Both the position numbers and the translations under genes were made by a program. A DNA stretch of 64,000 bases, from the NCBI GenBank assembly GCA_011800155.1, contig CM022375.1:1426001-1490000 (forward strand), written 5' to 3'. Of this stretch, positions 1 through 11,686 are shown one piece after another. Position 1 is the stretch's first letter. Each line of letters opens with the position of its first letter. Below the pieces are notes generated by a model, which was not told where the DNA came from, ran no database searches, and was given only the letters and a program-made list of their open reading frames with translations. This stretch comes from Flammulina velutipes (lineage: Eukaryota; Basidiomycota; Agaricomycetes; Agaricales; Physalacriaceae).

Positions 1-163
1 TGCCTCGCCGCCTGTGGGACCTTCCAGCGGTTGACATTAGCATTGCAATGACATGTCCAAAGCACGGGGTCGACCTGAAATTTCAAACCGAAAAATGACG
101 CCATTTATAGCAGTATTCTTGCATGTTTTGTAAAGACGACAATCTCCATGGGACACCGCCACC

Positions 164-817
164 CAGGGGGATGGCACTGGAAAATTCCGCGAGATACGCT
201 GGTGCAGCACCCTACGTCATTTCTGTCCATTTTGGTCAACGGCAATGTGCCGAATTTGATCTCATCAATCGATAGATAGATACTACGACCGCGACGGTCA
301 TCTAAGAATATCATCTATATCTATCATGGCACGCAAAAAGGCGCCAACCAAAACGCACAACGGCCCCGATCTCTACACAACATACCACCATTCTGATCGA
401 GGCGCCGGCTCAGATGATCTCTGATGCATTCATATCGAGAGCGGAGGAGAGACTTATGGGGGTGGCAGAGGATGTTACAGAGGAGTTCAGAGAGCGTACG
501 CGTCATGTCGTTCCAGATAGTGAGGGAATGGAGGCCGTACAGGAGATCTTGAAACGGGAAAGAGCAGCAACTATTACGGTACATACTTATACAAAGAGGC
601 AGCGAGCATGTACATACAGTAGACCAAATTCATAGCACATAAATACAATAGCCTTCATTGGGTTAACACAGCAACTCTACGTTATTCTGTATGCAGACGC
701 GCCACAGCCGTGCCCTAGCCGAGCGGCTGATGTCGGCAAGACCCTTAGAAGACCTAGACTATGACGTGGGGTGCTGCACCAGCGTATCTCACGGAATTTT
801 CCAGTGCCATCCCCCTG
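164..817. mobile_element. Non-autonomous hAT-type element (MITE)
   Basis: Terminal inverted repeats of 57 bp (164-220 and 761-817) begin CAGGGGGATGG and differ at two positions. They are flanked by a perfect 8-bp target-site duplication, CCGCCACC, at 156-163 and 818-825. Eight-bp duplications and CAGGG-like ends are typical of hAT transposons. The 654-bp element holds no credible transposase; the short ORFs inside it are chance. It is therefore a non-autonomous derivative needing a transposase from elsewhere. Confidence 0.88.
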
Positions 818-1918
818 CCGCCACCGTCGCGTAGCTACTCACTGCATCAGGGCTAATGTTGATATTGATTGAATGTGCTAGAGTAAGAGTGTCGATATCC
901 CTCGGACTCACCGGTTCCAAGTCTGAAGTCAGGTATCCTTGATAGTTCGCCTTTGCGTGATACGACTGTGAGGGAAATAGAGCGGAATCTGCCAGCCAGG
1001 TAGAGTCGCGACGTCACGAAGAGCAATAGTCGTCTGAGAGATCACTACAGCATGCATCGCCTACTTAAAAACAGAGACTCCGAATAGCTGTAATATGAAA
1101 ATCGCCGAGGCGTTGGCTGCTGACGCCCCGGCCCTTCAGATTGAATGAAACAAAGGAGACCTTGTTGATAGCTGGTGGTCCATGGTGGTGGTAGTCCACG
1201 CACACATTTGATACGATCAACAACTTACATGATCATTTCAATCCTGACTGTGGCGTCCCTAATTTTCGTCCAATCCTTCCTTCGTTTAACCTTCGATAAT
1301 TCGAATGTGTCGCCGTTTTGAAAGGGCATGCCATACCTTTTCTATGATGCTTTACACGGAGAAATCTGCCAGGTGCGGCCGTGGACACGGATTATAGGAA
1401 CACTGCCTGTAATTGTATGATTAGGGTTGAGATAATGAAATTAAGTGATGAAAAGACAAGCTAAATCCGTAGCTGTGGTGTGGCGGTAGGTGTTCGTATG
1501 CTATGCGCATATTTGCACGGTTACGTGATGCATGCGTAGCAATGCTTTATTGCTGTTACCGAGCAAGTCCCTGTGATCCATATATCGATGTTTGACGGCG
1601 CCACATAATCTGCACAGCGAGGAAATTGTTGCACTGTCTCCCTCTACGCAGCAAATATACGGCTCCGCGACTGTTCAACGTTCAACGTTCAGACTTTTGA
1701 AATGAACTTTCTCCGATAATTGCAACACGCGGTGTGCACGTGGGTGCGCACATGATTCGATTTTTTGTTTCGTTTGACATAGGTTTGCCTCTTACCACGA
1801 CGACAGTTCATGAAAATCGGTCACTGAGGATTGCATTTCCTTTGATTTATGGTTAATCTGGCCTTCTGGATGCTTCATCTCGCACGATTTCATTAATTCT
1901 CGACCCTCGACTATCACC
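818..1918. other. Intergenic, no gene seen
   Basis: Upstream region of the Msb1-like gene. I see no coding potential and no structured repeat beyond a short CGTTCAA reiteration near 1675-1690. The promoter of the downstream gene must lie here, but no clear TATA box could be assigned. Confidence 0.4.
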
Positions 1919-4900
1919 ATGCCTTCATTTCTGTCGAAAGTCTTTGGACGTAAAAAGTTGGACGACCAGGACCTGTCGCCGGCCCGCGTGTCGGCCCCGT
2001 CGCTTCTCGAAGGTAAATTCGAGGCTGTCTCGCCGACGGTGTCAGAATCTGGAGAAAAGCAGCCAGAAAAAGGGAAGGAAAAGAATACACCGCCGACGCG
2101 CTACCAATCACCGCCACACCTCACTCTCAATCTCTCCGACCCAAAGACCGACCATGAAGCGGGTCACCAGTCGCTTGGAATCGTTTTTGACGCAGATCCC
2201 GACGCACAAGTCGTTCTCTCCGCAGAAACCATTGGAGAGCAACGACTGACGCCCCTCGACACTCTTTTACTTGTCAAAGCATGCACACAGGTCATCGTAG
2301 CCCGAGGTGCGTCTTATTTCTAGACATTCCACTATGCTAACAAGATGTAGGCCTCGAGTCCCCTGGGCTGATGCACCCACACTGGTATTCATCCGATCCA
2401 GCCGTACAGCGCCGTCTCATCTCGCTATTCATACACTCCTTGGCTCCCAAAAGCTCCTCCACGCTCCCTTTATCGACATCTCCTTTCTCCGACTTTGAGT
2501 CCGAAATTACATCTACCCGCTCTCCCCACGATGTCGCTGCCGTCCTGCGCTGGGCCCTACGCCACTTGAAACTCGAGGGACCATCGTTCGGCAAAGACGA
2601 TTCCTGGTACCAGAGCTTCTTTGATGCGGAGAAACAGGCGAGCTATCCCCCCAATGCCTTTTTACAACATCTTGTCCCCCAACTGTCCGGCTCGCACCTA
2701 GAGCTTCTAACAGCTACTCTGGATCTGTTCAGCTCGCTCGCTGCTCACGCAGAAGCCAACAGTACATCTGGGAGCAAGATATCCAAGGTCGTCGGCCTTT
2801 GGTTGTTAGAGGCGCGACGCGCGGAAGAAACGGACACTTGGTCATCGTTTTACGGACGCTGGGAGCAAGCCGGACGAAAGCTAGAGCACATCTTTCTCGC
2901 TAGTATCAGGTATGCTTCATCGTTATCTTCGAGAATATGAGCTAAACATCACATCAGACAAGAAACTCTGGACCATGGCATGCCCAAACGGCTTACGGAG
3001 CTTGTCAATGCGTACCCGTATGGGACCGAGCCGACAGACACTCTGCTCGTGCGCCCTCGATTCTCGACGCGTCGGTATACTGCACTTTACATTCACGTCG
3101 ATACCGAGATCGCTTCATCAAGGGTGTCCAGCCCATCACAGCATCCACTCCGGGTTTTATCAGACGCGTTTGGCGCAGAAGACGAGCTGACCGAGACCAA
3201 CCAATTCACGGCGTTGTGGGCAAAGATCAGGGAGGCTGTCAAAGCTAAAGATGATCTAAGCACACCTCTCAATCGCGTCTTTTCCGACGAGACTGTTAGA
3301 TTCCTCTCACTTATTGCGAATAGTCACCAGGTGCCCCCTACACCTTCTCTGGCACTCGTTCTTCCTAATGGACGGATCGAGCGTTCTTCGAGTCTTACGG
3401 AATCGGAGCCCGCAAATGTCACTCCACCTACCGTCTCCCAGCCGAGTTCCCAGCCAGCGTGGAACGGGATCGGGATTGACTGGGCGCAGTTCTCGTCGTC
3501 TGGATTCTTGGAGACCGTTCCGATACCTTCGAATCTGGCGTCAACGTTGATGGACACCGATCTCGAGAAGACGCTACCCCGACAGAAGAGCAGTGCCTCC
3601 AGGAAGGGAGGCCGGGCTGGACGGTCGTTGGATCTCCCTCCGTTATCGCTTGCCATCGACACCCAGATCGCGGAAAGCCGAACCAGGGTGGTAGAACTTT
3701 CGTCGATTCAACTGGACGAGGCGTTCATTGACTTTTGGAATGACTCCCTGCTTGATCCTATCGCGAGCGACTGGCCCCCGTTCGTGGTTGGGAAGCTGAA
3801 ACGGGCGTTGAGTGGCGAAGTGGATGGTGGAGAGGGCGCCGTGGAATGGGTTGTTATTGAGCAAACATTTTCGCGACCTGCCCCACCACCGGTGACTGCC
3901 ACGACGAGCAATACGCACGAGGCGAACACAGAGATGGGGGAGCTTCCGAAGAAGGCGCGACCATCTTCCCCGAGGCCATCGTTTAGGAGCATGGGCAGTT
4001 CCAAGAAGAGGTTTAGCTTCTGGGGTGCAGCGGAGAAGAGCCCGAAGAAGGGGAGGGCGAGTGAAGGAGGCGAGGGAGACGTTCCGGAGACCCCCACGAA
4101 GAAAGGGAAGAAGGAGAAGAGGAAGTCCGTCCAGGTGCCGGTGGGTATCAAGGAGGAACCAGCGCAGGAGAAGGGCGAGGAGAATAAGAGTAACGGGAAG
4201 GAAGTGGCTGCTGCTGTAGCAATTGCCGGGGTAGCTGCTGCGACTGGTGCTGCTGTCGTCGCTTCTGACAAGACACCTGCCCCGATTGCGGAAGAGGCTG
4301 CCCTCCCCACTGTTGAAGAATCGACTGCTCCTGTTGTTGAGGAATCAATTGTTCCCGCTGTGGAGGAAACGACTACTCCCGGTGTGGAAGAGGCCCCTGT
4401 CCCTGCTCTCGACGAGGCTCCTACTCCCGTCGTTGATGAAGCTCCTGCAGCATCTGTACCTGCCGTTCAGGAATCGAACTCTTTTGATACGCCTGTCGTT
4501 GAAGTCCCTCCTGCGCTTCCGCCTGTAGCTACACCAGTCATTGATGAACCGGAGGTTTCCGTCTCTCCTCCAGAGGTGTCAACTCCTGGCGTAGTCGAGG
4601 AACCTGTTGTTGGAGTGGCAGAAGAAGCAATTCCAGCTGTCGAGGAACTTGCCGTGGCGCCTGAACCGACCGTGGCTGAGGTGGCAGATGAAGAAGTTGT
4701 TCCCGCCATAGAGGAAGAGGTCGTTGAGCAGGATGCAGCGGTTGTGGAGGAACCTACGGTTACGCCTCTCGCCGAGGAAAAGGCCCCCACCCCCATCGTC
4801 GAGGAAGAGAGCCCCGCGCCTGCGCCTGTCGTCGAGGAAAGATCCACGCCCGTTGTGGAGGAGGAGAGTCCTGCATCCGCCGTCGAGGAATCTATCTCCG

Positions 4901-6189
4901 AGCCAACTCCCGTCGTTGAGACGGCCATTTCTGAACCAGAGGCGACTCTCGTCGTTGAGGAACCTGCTGTCGCTGTTGAAGAGGTGACTGAACCGGAACC
5001 AGCTCCAATAGTAGAGAATACTTCTACTCCCGAGAGAGCCCCAAGTCCTATTGCATCTACTCCTAGTAAGCCATATTTTCTTCTGGGCAATGGGTACAGT
5101 CGTACTAACTTTGATTGCAGATGTAGCTGTGACGGCAGATGAATCTTCTGCTCTTCCAGGTTTGTGAGGCTTTTTGGATGTATGGATCCGTTTTGTTGAA
5201 TTCTTGTCACAGAGCCTGAGGCCGAGGGAGAAGCTACACCTCCCGTCGAGGAGGCTGCTCCTGCTGCTGAAGTAGAAGTTGCATCCATCGTCGTCGAGGA
5301 AGTCGTACCTCCGATTGTAGAGCAAGCCGCACCTCCTTCCCCGGTCGTTGAAGAATCTGCACCTTCTCCAGTTGTCGAAGAAGAACCATCTCCGGTCATT
5401 GAGGAAGAGGCTGTTCCGGTCGTCGTCGAGGATGATGTTGCTCCAGCTGTCGAAGATGACGTTGCTCTAGCTGTCGAGGAGCCTGCTCCAGCCGTCGAGG
5501 GAATCATTACTCCGGTAGTCGAGGAGACAATTGCTCCAGTTGCTGAAGAAGCTACTCCCACAGTCGTTGAAGATGCTCCTGCAGTCATCGACCAACATGC
5601 GCCCACCAGCGTCGAGGCAGTTGTTCCTGCCGATGAGGAAGTCGCTGCTCCGGTCGATGAAGCAATCTCTCCCGCTCTTGAAGAACTTCTTGTCGAGGAG
5701 GAAACCACATCAGAGGTCACTGTGGAAGAACCAGCTGCTTTGGAGCATGAACCTGTTGTACCTACTACTTCGCCCCAAGTAGTGACCGACGTTTCCGAAC
5801 CGCGCATCGAGCCCCTACGTGAACCATCCCCGGAGCCTGAGGTAGATCTGGAGCCTACACCTGTCGTGCATAAAGCAACATCCGAAGTGACGGACGAAGT
5901 CCTCCCGCATGCGTCTGAGCCGCTCGCGCCTGCTGGGTTGACGAAGGGACCTGAGGCTGGGTTGAGTGCTGAAGCGACCGAGGTCGAGGATCCCGTTAAG
6001 GTGACACCCACGGCCGAAGTCGAGGAGGAGATTGTTGAGGATGCTGTGCCGAAGAGCAGTGTCGAGGATGTTGAGCCTACGCTGCCTCCTGGGCTTGCCG
6101 AGCCTCCTACTAGTAAGATATCACTTCCACTACTATGGACGATTGCTAACGAAACTCCAGAAGAAGGAAACGGCATCTCACATGACTGA
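1919..6189 (+). CDS. Msb1/Mug8-like (RhoGAP-like) polarity protein with long VEE/Pro repeat tail
   Basis: Six exons: 1919-2306, 2351-2909, 2958-5065, 5121-5159, 5213-6112 and 6161-6189, giving about 1,340 aa. All junctions are GT-AG and keep phase. Roughly residues 60-650 are globular; the stretch around GLMHPHWYSSDPAVQRR resembles the start of the Msb1/Mug8 (DUF1708) domain, a RhoGAP-like fold in fungal polarity proteins that act with Rho1/Cdc42 at growth sites. This assignment is by motif memory. The second half is low-complexity, built from reiterated VVEE/APxVEE units rich in Pro, Val, Ala and Glu, and is probably disordered. A basic patch with KKGKKEKRK lies just before it. The last intron (6113-6160) is 48 bp, in frame and stop-free, so its retention would only insert 16 residues. 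The start ATG has a good context (CACCATG). Alternative: an unrelated basidiomycete-specific scaffold protein. Confidence 0.7.
4260..6110 (+). repeat. Degenerate coding repeat (VEE/Pro-rich)
   Basis: Within the Msb1-like gene, units of about 8-14 codons of the type (A/T)P-x-V-V-E-E repeat dozens of times without strict periodicity. The bias leaves the minus strand open for 569 codons (4467-6176), which is a compositional artefact rather than a gene. Confidence 0.7.
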
Positions 6190-7060
6190 GAACCTGATAT
6201 ACCCAGCTTGATCTATGGTTAATTTTTCGCGGACGGACATGAAATTTCTCTTTCTTTATTATCTTTCCTGGATGTCTGCACTTATGCCCATACTTACTGT
6301 TTGCGCCTATCTTTACTATAATTGACTTGAAGGCCTGATGCGCTAATTAGTGGGAACCCGGAAGCAATACTACGTGGACCTCCGAGGCGCATTGCTACTG
6401 GCTTCCATGGCCTTCATCTTTGTACGACTGTCGATGTGTATCGATGTGTCTGCTATTGGTGCATAGTAAGCTACTGTAGTCTTCTACCTATCCTACAAAT
6501 GGCTGATATGTGCGGACCTTTTAGACCTTTGTATGGTATGAAACGGACATCAATTCTGCTGACCCATCGACGGAAACTGGCTTCTGTATAGACGAACTTG
6601 GCTGGCACCACTGAGCGACTTCTCTCAGTGTACTGATCGCGACACTCTGAACTTGATGATGATGGGGAAGTCATCATTTGCGTAACTTGCACCTCAACCA
6701 TTTGCCCGTCAACTATTTGCCCGTCGCCTTCCTCTTATATTCTTCCTCCTCCAGATAACAGAGGGTCCATGTATTGTACAGCCCACAGATGTATGATCTT
6801 CCGTTCTAGATTCAAGGCTCTCAGAGTCCCTTCCATTCAAATAACCGTGACGCTGGTAAGACTCGTTATTGGGTACGTGCCTCCTTTTCACTCCGCGTTC
6901 AACACTGATTATCAAACAGAAGGGTGATACAAGGAGAGCGATACCCCGTACTCGTTGGCGCGGGAGTACGTACAACCCTTCCTTTCATCCGTTTACCAGT
7001 TGAACTAGTAGATAAGATGGTTTGAAACGGAGCACCTTTCGTTACCATTCTCCACGCACC
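6190..7060. other. Intergenic; upstream region of the first 7-TM gene
   Basis: No gene is seen. The part next to the 7-TM gene holds a probable 5'-UTR intron (listed separately). Confidence 0.4.
6873..6919 (+). promoter_or_regulatory. Probable 5'-UTR intron of 7-TM gene A
   Basis: Donor GTACGT and acceptor region CTGATTATCAAACAG, 47 bp, ending 141 bp before the start codon. The same acceptor sequence ATCAAACAG recurs upstream of paralogues B (16913-16964), C (20100-20144) and E (31223-31265). Paralogues F (34505-34562) and G (37379-37441) have equivalent introns with diverged ends. Confidence 0.55.
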
Positions 7061-8115
7061 ATGTCGAGCCTTGGTTTCTCAGACGAGCAGATCAAGTATG
7101 AACTGTCGTCTAACCTTCATTCCCGCATTCTCGATATCTTGGTGTACGGAATGTACACAAGCATATACTTCGTGGCGCTCTATCTAACTTGTACGTCTCC
7201 CACCTCCGCCCGATATCATTGTCACAGACTGAAATACGTTTCCAGTGTCTCGAGGAGCCGGAGGTCCTCGCGTAGGCTCCGCGGTCCTTCTTACCGTCAT
7301 ATGGATCTTTATCACTGTGCATGCAGGATTTGTGTGGGCACATGTTGACTATGCCTACATTCAACATGGAGAAAGTCAAGAAACACAACTCATATCCTTC
7401 TTCGTTTCAAAAAACCGGAATTACTTCCCGCAGCTTATAACAAATGCTGTTGTAACCTATGTCAGTCTTTTATTAGCTGATGTGACAATGGCAAGTGCAG
7501 CCAATACGCAACGTCCACCGCGGTTTGTTGAACTTTTGTAGATCTGGAGATGCTGGGTTGTGTATGGTCGACGGTGGATTAGCGTTATCATTCCCGCATT
7601 ATTCCTTACGGCAGGATCAGGTATGTACGATTACAGCTAGGAGGGAACTATCGATAATTAAATTCTGCTGCGTAGTGTGCTACATTATCCGAATCGTCTG
7701 GATATACAGAGCCGAGGAGGTTACCAGACCGGATGAAATTGCCAACATGGAGCTCATTTATCTGTCGACGACGGTGTTCACCAACATCTTCTGCACCACC
7801 GCCATAATCGTCCGGGTTTTGATGGTCAGAGGATGGAGAAAGTCGCTCAGGACGTATCACGGACTGCTCGAGATCCTGATCGAGTCATCCATCTTATACA
7901 CCGCTGTCTTCTTGATTAGAATTGGGCTGCGGGTTCACACCCAATACTTCACCAAGGAGCTCGACGAGCGTGCGCTCTTCGCGCAAGCAGTGGGATTTTC
8001 TGTAACGGTATGTGCTTTATTGATGTTGATGATTCGCTTGCATACTTATTCTATTGAGTAGGGGATCGCCCCGACTTTGATTATAGCTCGCGTGGCAGAG
8101 TGCGATGGGAGGTAA
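7061..8115 (+). CDS. 7-TM family protein A (tail frameshifted)
   Basis: Exons 7061-7190, 7246-7490, 7542-7620, 7676-8007 and 8062-8115; 279 aa. It belongs to the seven-member 7-TM family of this window. Predicted helices lie near ILDILVYGMY, GSAVLLTVIWIF, VVTYVSLLLAD, the WRCWVVYG region, VFTNIFCTTAII, EILIESSILYTA and the segment ending APTLIIARVA. Function is unknown; a plasma-membrane sensor or receptor is only inferred from topology. Intron 2 (7491-7541) starts with GC instead of GT, where all paralogues have GT. Translation stops at 8113, but a second frame opened by ignoring one base near 8101 runs to a stop at 8192-8194 and ends QISFKQV, matching the paralogues' SFQEV end. The C-terminal tail is thus shortened by a 1-base frameshift plus an internal deletion. 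COA1 starts only 211 bp downstream. Confidence 0.75.
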
Positions 8116-8326
8116 TACCGTAGAAGACGGTTATCGCTCAGCATTCGGCGAGCAGGACAAGGGGCAAGGGCAGATTTCTTTCAAACAAGTATAGATATAT
8201 CTGTATGAATAATCTGTCTGGCTAGAGTTATGGATTTACAGCTTACGTACCAATATGTATTTTTGATCAAGAAAGCGCCCACCGGGACCTACAGTCCAAA
8301 ACAAGCTCTTGCCTTTTGCCGTCATC

Positions 8327-9068
8327 ATGAACCGGGTCTCCCGACTTGCTCGCCGCCAATATGCGTCGACATCGTTTCCACGACCGCCACCGCCACCTAC
8401 AGAGCCGCCTAGCGTAACGATGTACGCAGATACGTCCAAGCTGCGGCCGTACCAACGACGAGACTTGCCTAGGATTGAGGTGCGTCCTTGAACGAAGTAA
8501 CAGCACTTCTACTGAGTCTGTCGGTGCAGAGACGATGGCCAGCTCTTTTGGCATTCTCTGCCGTTGGGTTGGCTGGCTGGGCGTTGTTCTACACGTTTAT
8601 CACAAACCAGGAAAAGATCTCGAGTTCTGTAACTCAGCAAAGCTTGCGGACCGTTAGAGGCGACGACGGCGCACGGCAAGTGCTGGGCGAGGCCATTCGA
8701 TTCCAGCCTGAATGGTGGCTGAATGGGGATCCAAGAATTGTGGGCTCGGTGCGTTTTTCCATCCATCCCGATACCTTGACTGAGGAAGAAATAGGTTAGC
8801 ATGATGCAAGGGAATGTGGACTTGAGTTATCGCGTAAAAGGGACCAAAGGTGTGTCTCTATTTTCTGGGGACGGTTCTCTGACCTAAAGCCATGTAGGCT
8901 CTGGCACGGTGTACTTCACCAGTATACGGAGAGACAAGGGGATGCCATTTGAGATACGTACGTTGGCTTTGACTCCTCTTCTACACATTCCCTGACGTGC
9001 TTGCAGTGCGGTTCAGGATAATAGCAGACGACGGAACGGTTGTCGACGTAGACCCTTCCAAGGCGTAG
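8327..9068 (+). CDS. COA1: Cytochrome c oxidase assembly factor 1 (Coa1/Tim21-like domain)
   Basis: Exons 8327-8479, 8530-8748, 8795-8849, 8898-8957 and 9007-9068; 182 aa, all junctions in phase. The N-terminus MNRVSRLARRQYASTS is rich in Arg and Ser with no acidic residues, as in mitochondrial presequences. A single transmembrane helix (LLAFSAVGLAGWALFYTF) follows near residue 55. The C-terminal half reads like the Coa1 domain: VLGEAIRF, then a Gly-rich turn KGTKGSGTVYF and a final beta strand region. Coa1 is an inner-membrane protein that chaperones Cox1 maturation during complex IV assembly. It looks like the one housekeeping gene in the accessory region, and copies of its 5' end are scattered downstream behind the 7-TM paralogues. 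The family call rests on architecture and motif recognition. Confidence 0.75.
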
Positions 9069-10257
9069 TTGTATCACCTACCATCTCGGAATAATATTCT
9101 CGTCCAGCTATGCTTCGAAAATACAGACTATCGATGAAACGAAGACGTGCGTATCCCCGTCAGCTCACTGTTCTCTGCCAACTGCCAAGCTGTTCGATAA
9201 TAGGCAGAAATATATCTCGGAAGGAGTTTGGTGTGTTGTTTGTCCTTTCATGCATCTGTTGTTTGCTAAAAGGAGCACGTAAGAGTATGGGCAGTATCCT
9301 TTTGATTAACACAACAGATTGGCAACAGATGAATTCCTGTTATCCTGCTAGATGCTGGTTTCCGTCGTGAGTGTGTATGATATAGTCATCAGATCTATCC
9401 AGAGATAACGGTCCTCTAGCAGGATGTTGGCAAAAGATCATTGGTCGCCTGGAAAGCTTGCTGTATAATGAAAAAGGCAGTGTCTTCGAAATCCATAACG
9501 ACGATAACTTGGGACAATACCCGGTCCGGCCCGGTCTGGTCCGTAGATGCTTTCGCGCCACGGTGCTGTGACCCATCAGAAAAACTTGACACCCATGTCC
9601 GCACCCAACAGCAATTTCACAGCAATCGTCCTCGAAAGCACGTGACATTGATTAAACATCACACATCTTTCAAGTCGCGACTTATTTGTTTTACTTCATT
9701 TCACAGCGTGTTGCAGGCGACCAATCGGCCACTGTCTCTTCCCATCAAGCTCAAGTTCGATGACGGTCTCCGAACAATTGTTCTGTCGAGGGCTTCAGGT
9801 TATGTCGTAGTGATTTCTTGGACGATTGTTTACTGATTATGTCGGGTCGACAGATTTAATCCCGAGTAGTAATGAACAATTTCAAACAATTATCGCGCGA
9901 AGGTGAATTGCAAAAGACATCTAGCTTGAGTACAACGTTACTCGTTCCCGGGGACGACCAGTGGCGCGGTCTATCTTGACCCGATGCAGTCCCATAGAGA
10001 TCGTCGCTCCCCTCAGAAATGTACAACATATACCTTGAGTGTATCATTGCCATACTAACATCAGCCAATAGCAGGAATTCGGCCATGTTCACACGCGCAA
10101 AAAAATCATTTAAAAAGAGCAGGATAACGAATTTAACAGTATCTGCCTGGTGCAATCTCTTCTCTCTCACTCACTCTTACGCAGGTAAATCCTTTCCATT
10201 TCTTGACTCGTTCCATCTGACCAGTGACATGAAAGGTCGTAAACTCATCTCTTCAAA
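9069..10257. other. Intergenic; contains upstream part of duplicated unit
   Basis: No gene is seen. From about 9700 the sequence resembles the region from about 12100 (shared blocks include GTTCTGTCGAG/GTTCCGTCGAG and CGTTCCCGGGG), so the upstream flank was duplicated together with the following gene. Confidence 0.5.
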
Positions 10258-11686
10258 ATGGTCGCATTCAACTCTTCCTTCCGAGTGTTCTTGGTCAGCG
10301 CCATCGTTCTCGGAATGTCTGCCAACGCAGCACCGAGCCCAGCTTCCGACAATTCTGGCGCTTGGGGGCGGCGTGGGGACCCAGGATCGCCTGGCTCTCA
10401 TAACTCGGGCAGTTCATCGAAATCTAGTGTCTCGGCATACTCCGTAAATACTAAGAATGGCGTCCGTATTCCTGCTCATTGTTAGATACTGTACTGACAT
10501 ACACCAGGAATGCTTGGCTAACAGCGCCTCGCGAGCCAGGTATACCGATCAGGCATTCCTCAAGTTGGCCCCCGAATTGGCCAACGAGAAGTCGAGCAAT
10601 CGTCGTGGCCTTACGAACACTCCTCGTGGCCCCGGCAGCGATGATGAAGCACTCAAGAAAACCTTAGGATTTGACACCGATAAGCGCCCCGATCCCACCG
10701 ACCCAGAGGGAATCACACTGTTCCACGGTACATTGCCCAGGTTCGCCGCCCTCTTGCACGCTGGTGTTAGGATATTCGACAATCGAGGAGATCTGTCGGA
10801 ACACGGTAATTGCGCTAATTAGCCGTGCTGAGCGACTATTGACAGAGCTATGATAGGTGGCTTCTATCTCACGAACTCGCTGAGAGCTGCAGCGCAATGG
10901 GGCTGTCATGGAAGAGGGGAGGATATCCCAGCAACAGTCGTCTTCGGTGAGTACCTTCCGCTGCCAGACAAAATGTCTCCTCAATGATAATTCAACAGAG
11001 TACAGATGGACTCCGGAGAAGTACGTTTGCACCCTCGCATGCGTTTTGTATCATACTAACACAAGCATAGAACGACAAAGATTCGCTCTCATAAAGACTG
11101 GAAAACTGCAGAGGAATACGCAGCTGTAAGTCTGAAAGATATCGAGGAGGCACGCCAATATTGACCATCGATCCTGCAGTTCTGCTCGTACAACACATGT
11201 GGCGAAGTTGAAGGTACCGATGAAGCTACCCAGGCCAGCATCAAGGCACTCGTCGCAGAGAAATATGATATGATTGCCGGGTAAGTTTCTTTGTTACTTC
11301 GCGCTCCCGAGCTCTAACAGGTTTCTTTAGACCCATGATGCCTGTCGGAGGAGGTACTTTATTCCTGTCTCCTGTGAAATCTCCCATTGACCTTTATTTT
11401 AGCGATTACCGCTGGTTTCTATCAATACGCGATCCTGAACGAACAGACAGCAAAGGAGCCGACCTTGCAAAACACTGGCTATCACCTCCTGGACTGCGCG
11501 AATTTCCCCCCAGGAGACATAGAAACCCATGACACCCAAGGCCCTGTTGCCAAATTCTCAGAAGACGAAATACGATCCATTGGGTTGAAGAAGGAGAATT
11601 CGTATTCTGGTGAGAAACTACCGCCCACCGAATGGAAGACCGGTGATGACACGATAAGTTTGGCGGCTAGGCCAAAGCCAAATTAA
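10258..11686 (+). CDS. Secreted DUF3990/ADP-ribosyltransferase-like protein, copy 1
   Basis: Eight exons: 10258-10443 (the donor could instead be 10462), 10508-10805, 10857-10946, 10999-11020, 11071-11125, 11180-11280, 11331-11353 and 11403-11686; about 352 aa. The N-terminus MVAFNSSFRVFLVSAIVLG followed by SANAAPSP is a clear signal peptide. The core has LFHGT, about 25 residues later GGFYLT, then a conserved Trp-rich strand, the arrangement of DUF3990 and related ADP-ribosyltransferase folds. A second conserved segment, YDMIAGPMMP followed by TAGFYQYAIL, lies near the C-terminus. Enzymatic activity is not shown by the sequence. A secreted effector or inter-microbial toxin role is an inference only. 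The gene is followed in direct orientation by a close paralogue. Confidence 0.68.

Noticed and set aside
414..635. Plus-strand ORF within the hAT MITE
   Set aside because: It lies wholly in a non-autonomous element, has no start context and shows no transposase motif.
714..760. tRNA-like A box (TAGCCGAGCGG) inside the hAT MITE
   Set aside because: No B box (GGTTCRANNCC) at tRNA distance and no foldable acceptor stem.
4467..6176. 569-codon open frame on the minus strand opposite the Msb1-like tail
   Set aside because: It is Ser/Thr/Gly low complexity produced by the antisense of GAG/GAA/GTC-rich codons, ignores the introns at 5066-5120, 5160-5212 and 6113-6160, and has no family resemblance.
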